A stretch of DNA of 64,000 nt from Pollenia angustigena (Eukaryota; Arthropoda; Insecta; Diptera; Polleniidae). The position numbers and the translations under genes were made by a program. Of this stretch, positions 11,424 through 22,200 are shown one piece after another. The notes beneath the pieces are model-generated. The model was not told the DNA's origin and did not search any database. It was given only the letters and a program-made list of their open reading frames with translations. Each line of letters begins with the position of its first letter. The first letter of the stretch is position 1. Where the stretch lies: positions 49,198,957 through 49,262,956 of the forward strand of contig OV884059.1 in NCBI GenBank assembly GCA_930367215.1. The letters are read 5' to 3'.

Positions 11424-11605
11424 TTATATAGAGGCATGTTGTTTTAAATTGAAAATAATTGAAAAAATGGCAGCACAAGATATTGAATATAAACAAAGGT
11501 ATAAAATTAAAAAATGTTATGCAAAAATATAAATAATATAAAATTGGACAGTATAAAGATTTTATAAAATAGTGATAAAAATATAAAAATAATGATAAAA
11601 ACTTA

Positions 11606-12631
11606 TCAGGCAGCAATAGTATTTGCTTCACGCGGCTCAACATTGCTAATTTCGGAAATTGAATCCTCTGTAACTTGACGTGGAAATAACTGATCCAGTT
11701 TTTCGATGTCATCAATATGAATCGGTTCATCACTCCCAAGTTTTCGTATATATACTAAGCCTCTATAGGTGTAAGCAGACGATATTTTCGCATCTCTTTT
11801 TAACTGGTGCGCTCGAATGAAGGTACGATGGTTATCGGGAGTGAGGTTTTCGTTTATATAAAATGGAGTTGAACTTCCAAAACCGATCATATTGAGGCGT
11901 AGTATATCTTCAGTTGTTTTAACAAAAGAAGTAATAATGTTTAAAAAATAATTACGTTCATAAGGACTTAAAAATTTAACAATTATTGCGGCATCTTCAA
12001 TATTCCTTCTACTTTTGGTATGTACGACACGATAAATTGTTTTTACATTAAAAGGTGATATTTTTACTGCTTCAAAGAGTTTTTCATAATAACTATACAA
12101 GTTTTCATATTTACTACTGGGTACACCAGTGATTCGAATATCACAAGCTACTATTGAATTTTCTTGTTTCTGAACGTACATTTTTAATTGTTTAATATCA
12201 TTTTTAAGCTTTTCATTTTTAATTGCTATTGTTTCTTTTTTATTTGCTATCGTTTCGCCCATGACTGCTTCCAATTTAGAAACTCTTACCTTCATGGCAT
12301 CGATCTCTTGATTTAACTCTTTCATTCTCTTACCAAATTCATTTATGAGACTGGCCTCACAGTCACGAAACAATGTTTGTATTGTTGTTTGTATACTTTC
12401 AATTTGTTTTTGAAAACGAATATCCATTGCTTCAGCTTGTTTTTCAAAACGTCTGTCGATTATTTGTATTAGTTTGAGTGGAGATTCCATGCTGCTTAAT
12501 CGTGGTGTTTTTGATACGCTCTCATGTATGGATGTTTGTAATTGACTTCTCATTCTTTTTTGCGTGGGAGTGAAAATGACTGGAGAGCAGACGATTGGAA
12601 TTCTAGCGTTTTGAGTACCAGCAGCATCCAT
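11606..12631 (-). CDS. LINE-C1 ORF1 coiled-coil RNA-binding protein
   Basis: An intact 341-residue frame. Residues of about 50-155 are a long heptad-rich coiled coil (repeated Ile/Leu/Met spacing with many Lys/Glu/Gln), followed by an RRM-like segment (VACDIRITGVPSS, then YRVVHTKSRRN and VKFLSPYERNYFL) and a C-terminal basic domain (TPDNHRTFIRAHQLKRDAK). This order, coiled coil then RRM then C-terminal domain, is that of L1-type ORF1p trimers that coat the LINE RNA and act as chaperone. No CCHC knuckle is present, unlike LINE-B. ORF1 and ORF2 are separated by about 180 nt of AT-rich sequence. Confidence 0.8.
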   Translation of the reverse strand: MDAAGTQNARIPIVCSPVIFTPTQKRMRSQLQTSIHESVSKTPRLSSMESPLKLIQIIDRRFEKQAEAMDIRFQKQIESIQTTIQTLFRDCEASLINEFGKRMKELNQEIDAMKVRVSKLEAVMGETIANKKETIAIKNEKLKNDIKQLKMYVQKQENSIVACDIRITGVPSSKYENLYSYYEKLFEAVKISPFNVKTIYRVVHTKSRRNIEDAAIIVKFLSPYERNYFLNIITSFVKTTEDILRLNMIGFGSSTPFYINENLTPDNHRTFIRAHQLKRDAKISSAYTYRGLVYIRKLGSDEPIHIDDIEKLDQLFPRQVTEDSISEISNVEPREANTIAA

Positions 12632-12907
12632 AGTTGTTGTTTTTATTATTATTATGTTTAATGGTTTATTCTGTTTTTTGATATGTTCTTTGATGTTTTT
12701 TGGTTTCTGTATAATTTTAGTTTGTTTATTCTTTTTTTTTATACACTAATGTTTTTTGTTTGTGATTTTTGTTTATTTATATTTAAATCAAAATCAAAAT
12801 AGCTTTTACATATAATTGATACTTATTGTAGTGCAACTGGACACAGCAAATTAACTTTTATTTCGTTTTTTTATAAATTATTAAGATTTTTAAGAGAAAA
12901 ATAACAA
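12632..12907 (-). other. LINE-C1 5' UTR
   Basis: AT-rich, T-rich on the plus strand, no ORF. It probably holds the internal promoter of LINE-C1, but I could not identify a convincing initiator. Confidence 0.4.
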
Positions 12908-14479
12908 AATTTGCGGAGCTTATTTGAAACACGTCTTAACACAGCTGTATGTAAAGCAGGGGGGCAAGCCACCATGGTGGAGCCCTGAGATTGCACAGTC
13001 TCGCAAAGACTGTCGTAGGCTATTCAATATGGCTAAGCGTCTGGGAAACTGGATTATAAGTCGGCATTGAATAGGTTTAAAAATTTGGTTAGATCAGCGA
13101 AACGGAATGCCTGGAAGGAATTTCTGCAGCGGCGTGGAAGGCTCCGCTGAGACAAACAGTTTGCGCAAAATAATGGCTGCTTGCCCGGCTGTCCCTACCT
13201 ACATTCAGAAAGTTGATGGTAGCTGGACTACGAATAGTCAGGAGACGCTGGAGATGTTAATTGACACACACTTTCCTGGCAATTCCCTTTCAACACCACG
13301 GAAGATCAACTGCTTATCAGAGCCTGGACCCGTGTCCATTTCTCTGTGCTATGATAGGCTCAATTGGGCGATAAGGAGCTTTGACTTCTTTTAGGCTCCT
13401 GGTTCGCACCGTATTATTCCGGCCGACCTTCAAAAGAACGCGGGGCTTCTGATTCCTTGGCTGTCCGCTATTTATATGGAATGTATTAGATTCTCGTACG
13501 TTCCCATCCGATGGACTAGATGTAAGGTTGTTTTCATTCCAAAGGGATATAAAGCATCCCACACCAGACCTAAGGACTACCGGCCAATCAGCGTGTCGTC
13601 ATTTCTTCTCAGGACCCTTGAAAGGGTCATTGACATTCATCTGAGCATGTATATCCCTAGACATTTTCTCTCGTCATCGCAGCATGCCTACATCAAGGGC
13701 AAGTCTGTAGAGATGGCGCTCCACTCACTGGTCGGCTACATTTAGAAATCCCTTGAATTTCGGGAATACTCAGTTGTGGCCTTTCTGGACATTGAGGGAC
13801 CTTTCAACAATGTCAAACCCAACTCCATATTGGAGTCGATGAGGGAGGTGGGTGTTGACGATGTAATTTGTAGATCATTGAATCCACGATGGGTGCTACT
13901 AATGTTTGCAGATTTGTGCACAGGGGCACCCCGCAAGGTGTGGTTCTGTCCCCTCTACTATGGAACCTGAAGATGACAACTTTGCTGGGCCAGCTCGACA
14001 GATTAGGGATAAAAACCGTCGCGGATGACGTGGCGGTGGCGGACGCGGGTAAACACCTGAACACACTGTCCCATTGTATGGAATCTGCATTACAGATTCT
14101 AAGCTCTTGGAGCATCTCCTGTGGACTTGGTGTCAATCCACAGAAAACTGAGTTGGTACTTTTTACCAGAAAGTACAAGATTGGCAACTTTAGGCTTCCT
14201 AGGCTAAACGGCACTGAGCTGAGGCTCTCGAACAGTGCCAGATATTTGGGCGTAATTCTCGATAGCAAACTATCATGGGAACTCAACGTTTGGACGAGGG
14301 TTGATAGGGCCAATGTGGCCTTATACACCTGCAAGAGATACTTGGGCAGAAGCTGGGGCCTGGATCCCAGGGGCGTTGAATGGATCTTTGACCAATCCTC
14401 TTCTATGGGGTCATAGTGTGGTGGCCTGCCATGGAAAGGGAACGGTACTGCAGGATGCTTGAGAAAGTATATGGGGTGG
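12908..14479 (+). mobile_element. LINE-A fragment 3: reverse transcriptase
   Basis: LINE-A resumes after LINE-C1 (KPPWWSPEI, then the RT). The element ends abruptly at 14479 in the thumb region (CRMLEKVYGV), where the 5' end of LINE-B1 begins; no continuation was found further right. Confidence 0.8.
12912..14479 (+). pseudogene. LINE-A reverse transcriptase
   Basis: Motifs in order: PPWWSPEIAQ; KDYRPISVSSFLLRTLERV (13571-13640); QHAYIKGKS; SVVAFLDIEGPFNNV; RGTPQGVVLSPLLWN (about 13920-13965); the catalytic box reads TVADDVAVAD, so the usual aromatic residue before ADD is missing; then LGVILDSKLSW. An extra G in the G-run near 12960, stops at 13068, 13394 and 13743, and a frameshift near 13880 break the frame. 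The missing aromatic suggests loss of one codon in the active site. Confidence 0.8.
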
Positions 14480-14508
14480 CCAGATGTCATCGATTTCGGC
14501 GTGGTTAA

Positions 14509-14788
14509 CCCTAGAAAGATAATCTGCGTAAATTTTACGCATGCACTTTCGAAATATTGATTTTTATTTTTAATTAGCTTGAATAAGTAGCTGTGCATTT
14601 CAGAGATTTTATATGTACAAATATTTTAAATTTTGGTATTTTTATTAAATACAAGTGGTAAAATGAAATCCATATTAGTTTGTTCTTAACTAATCAAAAA
14701 CAACAACAATACAGCAGACTAAAATAATGCGTAAATTTAACGTATGATTATCTTTAACGTATGTCATGATATGATTATCTTTTAAGGG
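14509..14788. mobile_element. piggyBac-type MITE (280 bp) in a TTAA site
   Basis: TTAA flanks both ends (14505-14508, 14789-14792). The left end starts CCCTAGAAAGATAATCTGCG and continues with a TACGCATGC repeat. The right end, read inward, starts CCCTTAAAAGATAATCATA and continues to an internal repeat with AAAGATAATCATACG. These two asymmetric ends match what I know of the 3' and 5' ends of the piggyBac transposon respectively. Outside sequence rejoins LINE-B exactly (GGCGTGG-TTAA-AAACATC, as in LINE-B2). No transposase is present, so it depends on a related enzyme. Confidence 0.92.
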
Positions 14789-14792
14789 TTAA

Positions 14793-16858
14793 AAACATCC
14801 CCACAGAAACGATTCACGTTGAAGCTTCGTTAGAATTATTCTCTGATCACACACCTACAATAGTTACTATAACAAACACCAATAGAATTGTGTCTCCCTC
14901 TGGCTACATAGCGACGTCAGCTTCACAAATAAATTGGTTAAAATATAAAAAATATCTCAGTACCCATTGCACAGAAAATATACCGCTTTGCACACCGGAA
15001 AATGTGGATCTCTCTATTGTCAATTTTGACATTTATCTTAAACTAGCTGTTCAACATTCCAGCAAACCCGTCAAAAAAACCAATTATAATCAAATATATT
15101 TTACAGATGTCGAGCGCCTTTTGAATGAAAAAAGGAGAGTGCGAAGAGAATGGCATTTGCACAGATCCCCTCAACTTAAAAATGAATTAAAAAAGTGTAC
15201 AAAAAGGCTAAGAAAATTACTGCAGACTCAGAAAACGGCTTCCGTAGAAAAATATCTTAAGGACTTGGATGCAACTCCACAATCAGGCTACTCATTATGG
15301 CGTGCAGCTAAAAAACTCAAAAGACCAGTTATCTCGAAACCACCATTAAGAAACCCGAATGGAAGTTGGGCAAGAAATGATAATGAAAAAGGAAACCTGT
15401 TTGTAAATCATTTGAAAAACGTATTTACCCCAAATATACTTGACGATATAGCGGACGAGCTACCGCCTGTTTATGTTAGAGCAGCTATCCCCCTAAGATT
15501 TGAGATAAGGGAAATATAAAGGGCTATTTGTGAATTAAACACCAAGAAGGCACCTGGCTTTGATAAGATCAGTAACGAAATGCTTTCGGAGCTACCTCGC
15601 ATAGCAAAGAAAATTATTCTTTATATTTTTAATGCTATTTTACGCCTTACGCCCTCAAGAATGGAAGGTCTCCTTAATAACGATGATACCAAAGACAGGA
15701 AAAGATCACACAAAAGTTGAGTCATATAGGCCTATTAGCTTATTATCTAATATATCAAAGCTGTTCGAGAAGCTCTTAGCATCAAAATTAACCCCAATTT
15801 TAAATCACAATTCGGCTTCAGAAGAGAGCATAGCACAATTGAACAAACCCATCGGATAGTAAACGCCATAAGAAAAGCCTTTGAAGAAAGAAAATATTGC
15901 TCCGCTCTTTTCATTGATGTTTCTCAAGCTTTTGACAAAGTCTGGCATGTAGGCTTGTTACATAAATTGAAGCTAAACCTGCCGGTTAATACACACAAGC
16001 TGTTAGAAAGCTACCTGGTCGGTCGAAAATTTATTATTAAAGAAGGTGATTTTTTAAGTTCTCCTCAGCCAATTGAAGCTGGAGTCCCTCAGGGAAGCAT
16101 CCTGGGCCCTCTTTTTTACCTTATATATACCTCGGACATGCCAACAAACAATTTCACCCTAACCTCAACTTTTGCTGATGATACAGCTTTTCTAAGCGTA
16201 CACGAGAACAGTCGTGAAGCATCTCGATACCTGCAGGATCATATATTTCAACTAGAACTGTGGTTAAAAAAATGGAGAATAAAGGTCAATGAGCAAAAAT
16301 GCGTACATATAACATTCACCTTGCGTCGGGAAACATGCCCCCCTATTAAAATCAATAATCAACTAGTGCCTCAACAATCGCATGTCAAATATCTCGGTAT
16401 TCATCTAGATCGGCGTTTAACATGGAAATGCCATATAGAAGCAAAATTAACCCAAATGAAACTAAAAGCAACTCAAATTAACTGGCTTATTGGAAGAAAT
16501 TCTGTTCTTACTCTCGATTGCAAACTACTACTTTACAACGCTATTTTAAAGCCAATATGGTGCTACGGTATTCAACTATGGGGCACTGCCTCGGCCTCAA
16601 ATATCGAAAAAATTCAAAGGCGCCAAAATAAACTTCTTCGAATAATTACAGCTGCCCCTTGGTATGTTAAAAACTCAAATATCCACAAGGAACTCAATGT
16701 GCCACTGGTAAGGACTATTATTACGAAGTATGCGGTAAAACATTTGAAAAGGCTAGAGTTGCACCCAAATCCACTAGCTCGAAATATTTTAAATGATAGC
16801 GGCCACTCTCGATTAAGAAGAAGAGACACTGCAGCACTTACCCATTAAGATGAGCGTT
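14793..16858 (+). pseudogene. LINE-B1 ORF2 (endonuclease end plus reverse transcriptase)
   Basis: The frame shows the endonuclease SDHTPTIVT motif region, the long linker, then RT motifs: SYRPISLLSNISKLFEKL (15716-15775), SQAFDKVWH (about 15930), AGVPQGSILGPL (16078-16115), and the FADD catalytic box (16171-16182), followed by QRRQNKLLRII in the thumb. Breaks: TAA at 15517-15519, a frameshift near 15645, and a deletion of the segment between 15805 and 15815 relative to LINE-B2. The C-terminus ends HLPIKMSV-like instead of the intact end, by another small change. Confidence 0.85.
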
Positions 16859-17022
16859 AAACACCTACATATGTGAACAGAACCCGTGATGAAGAAAATT
16901 TTTTTCTGGCACTGGCAGGACATAAGATAAAGCATTAGGTTAAGATTTGATTAATTATTGTTAGTTCATATTTAATATATGAAGATTCAATAAATAAATA
17001 ATGAAAAGAAAAAAAAACATAT

Positions 17023-17688
17023 TGTTACGAAAGTAACTTTAGTTAAGAATTATTTGTAATTATTGGTTAAGAATTAGATTAATTTATGTGTTATCTTGTA
17101 TTGATTGGTTATTAAGTATTTGCTAGTTATTTTATTAGTTAAAATTGTTATTGTATAAGTATGCACATTTCTAGTGTAAAAATCAATGTACAGATGTAAT
17201 GTTAAAATTGTTGTGCATAATTGTACTTCACTGTAAACTAGAATGTTCGTTATTAAGTTATTTCAATTTATGGCAACGCCTAAAAGTATGCCTTAGTTTA
17301 TGATGCCTAATAACTCAATTAATTCAGCCATATAGAAAGTAATAGCTGAATAAGTTTAATTAACGAAATAGCCGTTATTAAAACTTTATAGAGCCATCTA
17401 GACTTCAGAACTCGAACGTTCTATGGTCATTTGCCCGAGTATAAATAGGATCGCAAGAGATGGCATGATTCATTCTAAGTTCTGACTTTGTCAAAAACGT
17501 ATCGCGCTGTGAAGATTATAAAATTACGGTTGTTAAAGTGACTAAGTACTAAATAAAGGTGTCTAAATTGTAAACAGTAGCAAAAGTGTTGTGTTTATTT
17601 GTTTTATTTGAATTGCAATAAAAGAACTTGAAACGGTTTATTATAAAGGAAATAAACCAAAACGTTATTGAAAGGCAGTAACGTAACA
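17023..17688 (+). repeat. gypsy-1 5' LTR
   Basis: TGTTACGAAAG at the start and CGTAACA at the end form a terminal inverted repeat. It differs from the 3' LTR at about three positions (for example T/A near 17181, A/T near 17338, T/C near 17629). Confidence 0.95.
17440..17475 (+). promoter_or_regulatory. gypsy-1 LTR core promoter: TATA box and initiator
   Basis: TATAAATA at 17440-17447 is followed by TCATTC at 17470-17475, which fits the arthropod initiator TCAKTY; the A at 17472 would be +1, placing the TATA box at -32. A polyadenylation signal AATAAA is at 17552-17557. No clear DPE was seen. Confidence 0.65.
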
Positions 17689-17690
17689 AT

Positions 17691-17709
17691 TGGTGTCAGA
17701 AGTGGGATT
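17691..17709 (+). other. primer binding site, tRNA-Leu
   Basis: TGGTGTCAGAAGTGGGATT starts 2 nt after the LTR. It is complementary to CCA plus the 3' end of animal tRNA-Leu as I know it. Long A-runs (17728-17782) follow in the leader. Confidence 0.8.
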
Positions 17710-17789
17710 GCATAAATAAAATAAATAAAAAAAAAAAAAAAAAAAAAAAAGTGAAATAAAAATAACAAAAAAAAAAAAAAAAGGCAGCA

Positions 17790-19202
17790 ATGAAATTTGA
17801 AGAGCTAAAAGTAGAACAGCTCAAGAAAGAATTGGGCAAGTTGGATCTGCCAACTGCAGGTAATAAAGCAGAGCTGCAGAAGAGACTATTAGATGAATTC
17901 CAGCGACGCAATATGGACATTGCGAGTTACGAATTCGAGGAAAAAGAAGAAATAGAGGTATGTACTCGTGCAGTAGCTAGCAACATGGATTTTAACACAA
18001 TGTTTGCTGATATGATGGCAAAAATGGAAAAATTGTCGGAGGAAAATTCTAAGAATTCTAGAAAAATGGACGATAATTCCAAAAGCATGGTACAGATGAT
18101 AAAAGAAAATTCTAACGATATCTTGGCTGAAACTTCTAGAAAAATTGATGAAACTTCTAGAAAAATGGAGGAGAAGTCTAGCACCATCCTGGCTGAAATT
18201 CAAGAGAATTCCAGAATCACAAATGAGAAACTTCAGGAGATTGCCAGTGAAATAAATGAAAGAGTAAATGAAATGGAAATAGAATTTAATCAGAAGCTGT
18301 CTGATGTAAAAACACAAGTCTCGGATGTAAAAACAAAAGTTACGGTTTTTGATGAAAAACTACACCATCTGGAGGCAAAAGTTAATAACATTCAATGCCA
18401 AGAAGGACCAGTGCGAGTAATTCCAGAAGTTTCTAGTAGAATAAAGGCCCCAAGTTTTGACGGTAGTGTGCCATTAAATGTTTTTAAGTTCCAGTTCGAT
18501 ACAGTTGCCAACAGAAATGCATGGAACAGTGAGGAAAAAGCCATTGAGCTCATTCTTGCTTTAAAGGGAACTGCGGCTGAAGTGCTTGAAAGTGTACCAG
18601 TAAGTAGCAGAAACAATTATGATGAAATTATGGTAGCACTGCAACGTAAGTATGGAGGTGAACACAAAAAGGAAATCTACAAAATGGAGTTACGTGGAAG
18701 AGTGCAAAAAGCAAACGAAACCTTACAGGACTTCGCACTGGAGATTGAGCGGTTGGTACAGCTAACTTATCCTGGTGAGAATCATCCCTTTTTGGATCAT
18801 TTTAAAACTGAGGCATTTGTAAACGGTATTCGGGATGCAGATATTAAACTTGCGGTATGTGCATCACAAAAACCAACATTTGCAGAGACTGTTTCATTTG
18901 CCCTGGCCCAGGAAACCGCAAGAATTATTTCAAGACCACAGACATACAAGGTGCGAAAACTCGATATGGCTTGCGAGGACGAAAGCGAGTTAATTAAGGA
19001 AGTGAGGGGCATGAAAGAGGCACTTTTCAAGGCTTTGGGTGAGAAGCAATCTAAAAACAAAGTCAAGTGCTATAACTGCGGAAAGGCTGGTCACATACAA
19101 CGTAACTGCAAAGCACCAAGAAAACGTTCAAGATCTGCTTCACCGCCCAGAAATAGCCAGCGGGGTAATCACCAGTCTTCACAAGAATCCCCGTTAAACT
19201 AA
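17790..19202 (+). CDS. gag: gypsy-1 Gag with N-terminal SAP-like motif and CCHC knuckle
   Basis: A 470-residue open frame. Residues of about 5-35 (ELKVEQLKKELGKLDLPTAG and following) match a SAP motif, a DNA-binding helix pair. Residues of about 65-200 are a long coiled coil with repeated SRKMDE-like heptads. A gag capsid-like region follows (about 215-380; APSFDGSVPLNVFKFQF, ALKGTAAEVLE, YGGEHKKE). A CCHC zinc knuckle CYNCGKAGHIQRNC sits near residue 430, with a basic tail. It forms the particle and binds genomic RNA. The frame ends at TAA 19200-19202, next to a slippery heptamer. Confidence 0.92.
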   Translation: MKFEELKVEQLKKELGKLDLPTAGNKAELQKRLLDEFQRRNMDIASYEFEEKEEIEVCTRAVASNMDFNTMFADMMAKMEKLSEENSKNSRKMDDNSKSMVQMIKENSNDILAETSRKIDETSRKMEEKSSTILAEIQENSRITNEKLQEIASEINERVNEMEIEFNQKLSDVKTQVSDVKTKVTVFDEKLHHLEAKVNNIQCQEGPVRVIPEVSSRIKAPSFDGSVPLNVFKFQFDTVANRNAWNSEEKAIELILALKGTAAEVLESVPVSSRNNYDEIMVALQRKYGGEHKKEIYKMELRGRVQKANETLQDFALEIERLVQLTYPGENHPFLDHFKTEAFVNGIRDADIKLAVCASQKPTFAETVSFALAQETARIISRPQTYKVRKLDMACEDESELIKEVRGMKEALFKALGEKQSKNKVKCYNCGKAGHIQRNCKAPRKRSRSASPPRNSQRGNHQSSQESPLN

Positions 19203-19252
19203 AAAGAGCTATCACTGCGGGGCATGAGCTAGCTCCCACATATAAGGGCCCC
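19193..19252 (+). promoter_or_regulatory. candidate -1 ribosomal frameshift signal between gag and pol
   Basis: GTTAAAC at 19193-19199 is in the correct phase (G TTA AAC) immediately before the gag stop TAA; a -1 slip there enters the pol frame, which is open from 19169. Six nt downstream, GAGCTA (19206-19211) can pair with TAGCTC (19230-19235), and GGGGC in that loop (19219-19223) can pair with GCCCC (19248-19252), giving a possible H-type pseudoknot. Confidence 0.7.
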
Positions 19253-19270
19253 ACAATCTCCATCTCAGTA

Positions 19271-22200
19271 ATGCAACAGAGTAATAGAAACCTTACTGCT
19301 TGTGGTTATATCAACGGTCAAAAACGGGTTTTGACTGTGGACACTGGGGCATCACATTCAATCATTAGGCCTGATTTAATACAACAGCCCATTGAACCAC
19401 TTAGGGGTGTGAGTCTGCGAACAGCTACAGGTGAGCCTGCTACCGTCTATGGAAAAGTAAAAGAAAAGTTAAGTATGGCCAATACAAGCGCTCACCATGT
19501 ATTTATTGTGGCTGATATTGTAGATGAAGTAATTATTGGCTCAGATTTTATGATTGGACAAGGTATTCGTCTGGATATGGGACAACAAATTATGACTTGG
19601 CGTAATGTTGATATACCCCTTGATGTTGGATACGAAAGCAAGTCTCATGTAAGACAGTTACTCGCCTTTGAACGTGAAAAATTGCCACCCAATTCAGAAA
19701 CCATAGTATGGGCGCGAATGGAGGGAGATTGTGAAGACAACAATAGTGTATGGATGGTAGAGCCAGCATCAATAACAAGTGACATAGTAACAGCGAATGC
19801 CCTCGTTAAAACCAACAACAGCTTAGTTCCTGTAAGAGTTTTAAATTTATCAAACAGCGAAAAGGTCCTTACGCAGAACCTTAAGATTGGACAATGTGCT
19901 TCAACAGAGGCAATAATAAGTTGCGATGAACATCCAGATGCTGCTAAAAAGAGTATAAAGGACCAGGAATTACTAGAGGAACATGTGCGGAAATGGACCG
20001 AAAAACTGAGGCCGCCCGAGAGAAATAAGGCTAAACAATTACTAAAGAAATATGCCTTTATATTTGCCTCGAAAGGTAAAAACCAGGGCCGGACGTCAAT
20101 AGTGAAACACGAAATTAACACCGGCAACGCTAAGCCAATAAAACAGGCCCCAAGAAGCATTCCTCTAGCCAAACGTAATGAAGTTAGAGAACTGGTTAAT
20201 GAAATGGAACAGGACGGCATAATTAAACCATCATCAAGTCCCTGGAGTTCTCCGGTGGTTTTGGTAAAGAAAAAAGATGGAAGTACTAGGTTCTGCGTAG
20301 ACTACAGGAAACTAAATGACATCACCAAAAAGGACAGTTATCCACTGCCTAGGATTGATGACACCCTGGACACGTTAGCCGGAACAGAATGGTTTTCTAC
20401 ATTAGATCTGCAGAGCGGCTATTGGCAAGTAGAAATTGCAGACAACGATAAAGAGAAAACTGCTTTCAGTGCAAGTGATGGCTTATGGCAGTTTAATGTA
20501 ATGCCATTTGGGCTCTGTAATGCTCCGGCTACATTTGAGCGTTTGATGGAACAGGTGTTGAAAGGTCTCCACCGAAAGACCTGTTTGGTGTACCTTGATG
20601 ACATTATTGTCATGGGAAAAACATTTCCTGAACACCTGAAAAACCTCGAAGAGGTGTTGAAACGTATATCTACAGCCGGACTCAAGTTAAGTGTTAAGAA
20701 ATGCTCACTGTTCCAGAAAGAAGTAAAATACCTAGGGCATCGTGTAACATCTGATGGCATTTCCACAGACGAAGAAAAAATACGAGCAGTTATGGATTGG
20801 CCTCGCCCTAAAAATCTACATGAGCTACGCAGTTTTCTAGGTTTATGTACATACTACAGGCGTTTTGTACCGAGCTTTGCAAATATTGCTGAAAGTCTGC
20901 ATGAATTGACCAAAAAGGCGCAGGCTTATGACTGGGGTGAAGCACAGGAACGGGCATTCCAGAAGCTAAAGGAATTATTGTGCTCAGCACCAATTTTGGC
21001 TTATCCAATCGCGGGCGAAAAATTTGTGCTAGATACTGATGCGAGCGGATTCGGAATTGGAGGTGTGCTGTCCCAAGTGGTCAACGGTGTAGAGAAAGTC
21101 GTAGGCTATTACAGTCGAATACTTTCAAAGCCTGAGCGAAATTACTGCGTGACTCGGCGAGAGCTTCTGGCAGTACTTGAGTGCATAAAACATTTTCACA
21201 AATATTTGTATGGCCAACATTTTCATTTAAGAACAGACCATTCTGCACTCAGGTGGTTGCTGCAATTTAAAAATCCGGAAGGCCAGATAGCTCGTTGGAT
21301 TGAACGCCTTCAGAGCTACGATTTTAGCATTGAACACAGAAAAGGTGGAAAACATGGCAATGCGGATGCTCTGTCAAGAAGACCTTGTAAGCTGGAATGC
21401 AAGCATTGCGTAAGGGCTGAAGGAAAGGAAAACATCTGTGACGTTCGTCTATTGCAAATAGAATCCAATGAAGACTGGTCGATGGCGCAGAGAAATGATC
21501 CCATTTTAGCTAAAATTCTGATAGCTAAGGAAGAAGGTAGAAGACCCGCACGAAATGAAATTACGCCTGCAAGTCCACTGATGAAAGCATACTGGGCTCT
21601 GTGGAATAGCCTTCAAGTAGTAAATGGCTGCTTATACCGTACGTGGGAAAGTACTGACGGAAAATCAGTTAAAAACCTTATAGTAGTGCCGTCGGCGAAA
21701 GTAAAGGAAGTTCTGAGTGAATTTCACAACGGTCCTAGCGGTGGTCATCTAGGTGTGACTAAAACCTTAGAAAAATTAAAACAACGCTTCTACTGGGTTG
21801 GCTGCCAACAAGCTGTAACTGATTGGATAGCAAATTGCGCACAATGCATTGCCGCTAAAGGCCCAGTAAGGAGAAGTCGTGGGCCACTACAACAGTATAA
21901 TTCTGGTGCCCCATTTGAGCGAATCGCAATGGATATAGCTGGACCATTTCCTGTAAGTAATGCCGGAAACAAATATGTGCTAGTAGTCATCGATTACTTT
22001 AGTAAATGGCCGGAGGTATATGCGATCCCAAACCAAGAAGCTAGGACAGTGGTAGACGTCTTCGTAAACAATTGGGTGTGCCGCTACGGTGTTCCATTAG
22101 AAGTACATTCTGACCAGGGCAGACATTTTGAATCTGCTATATTTAAGGAAATGTGTGAATTGTACGGAATAAGAAAAACAAGAACAACCCCATTGCATCC

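Larger units (their letters stand above)
8224..12907 (-). mobile_element. LINE-C1, near full-length non-LTR retrotransposon in LINE-A
   Basis: The element runs on the minus strand: a 5' UTR of about 275 nt, ORF1, ORF2, a 3' UTR of about 230 nt and a (TAAA)n tail at 8224-8262. It interrupts LINE-A between residues RPVVRN and LRSLFETRL, with AATTT present at both junctions (8219-8223, 12908-12912). ORF structure suggests the CR1/L2/jockey group. A related but distinct copy is LINE-C2 at 52150. Confidence 0.85.
14480..17018 (+). mobile_element. LINE-B1, 5'-truncated jockey-type LINE
   Basis: Sequence matches the full-length LINE-B2 (38548-43285) from the endonuclease (DVIDFGVV) to the 3' end and A-rich tail. 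It is joined directly to LINE-A at 14479/14480. A piggyBac-type MITE interrupts it at 14509-14788. Right after the tail, gypsy-1 is inserted. Confidence 0.9.
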
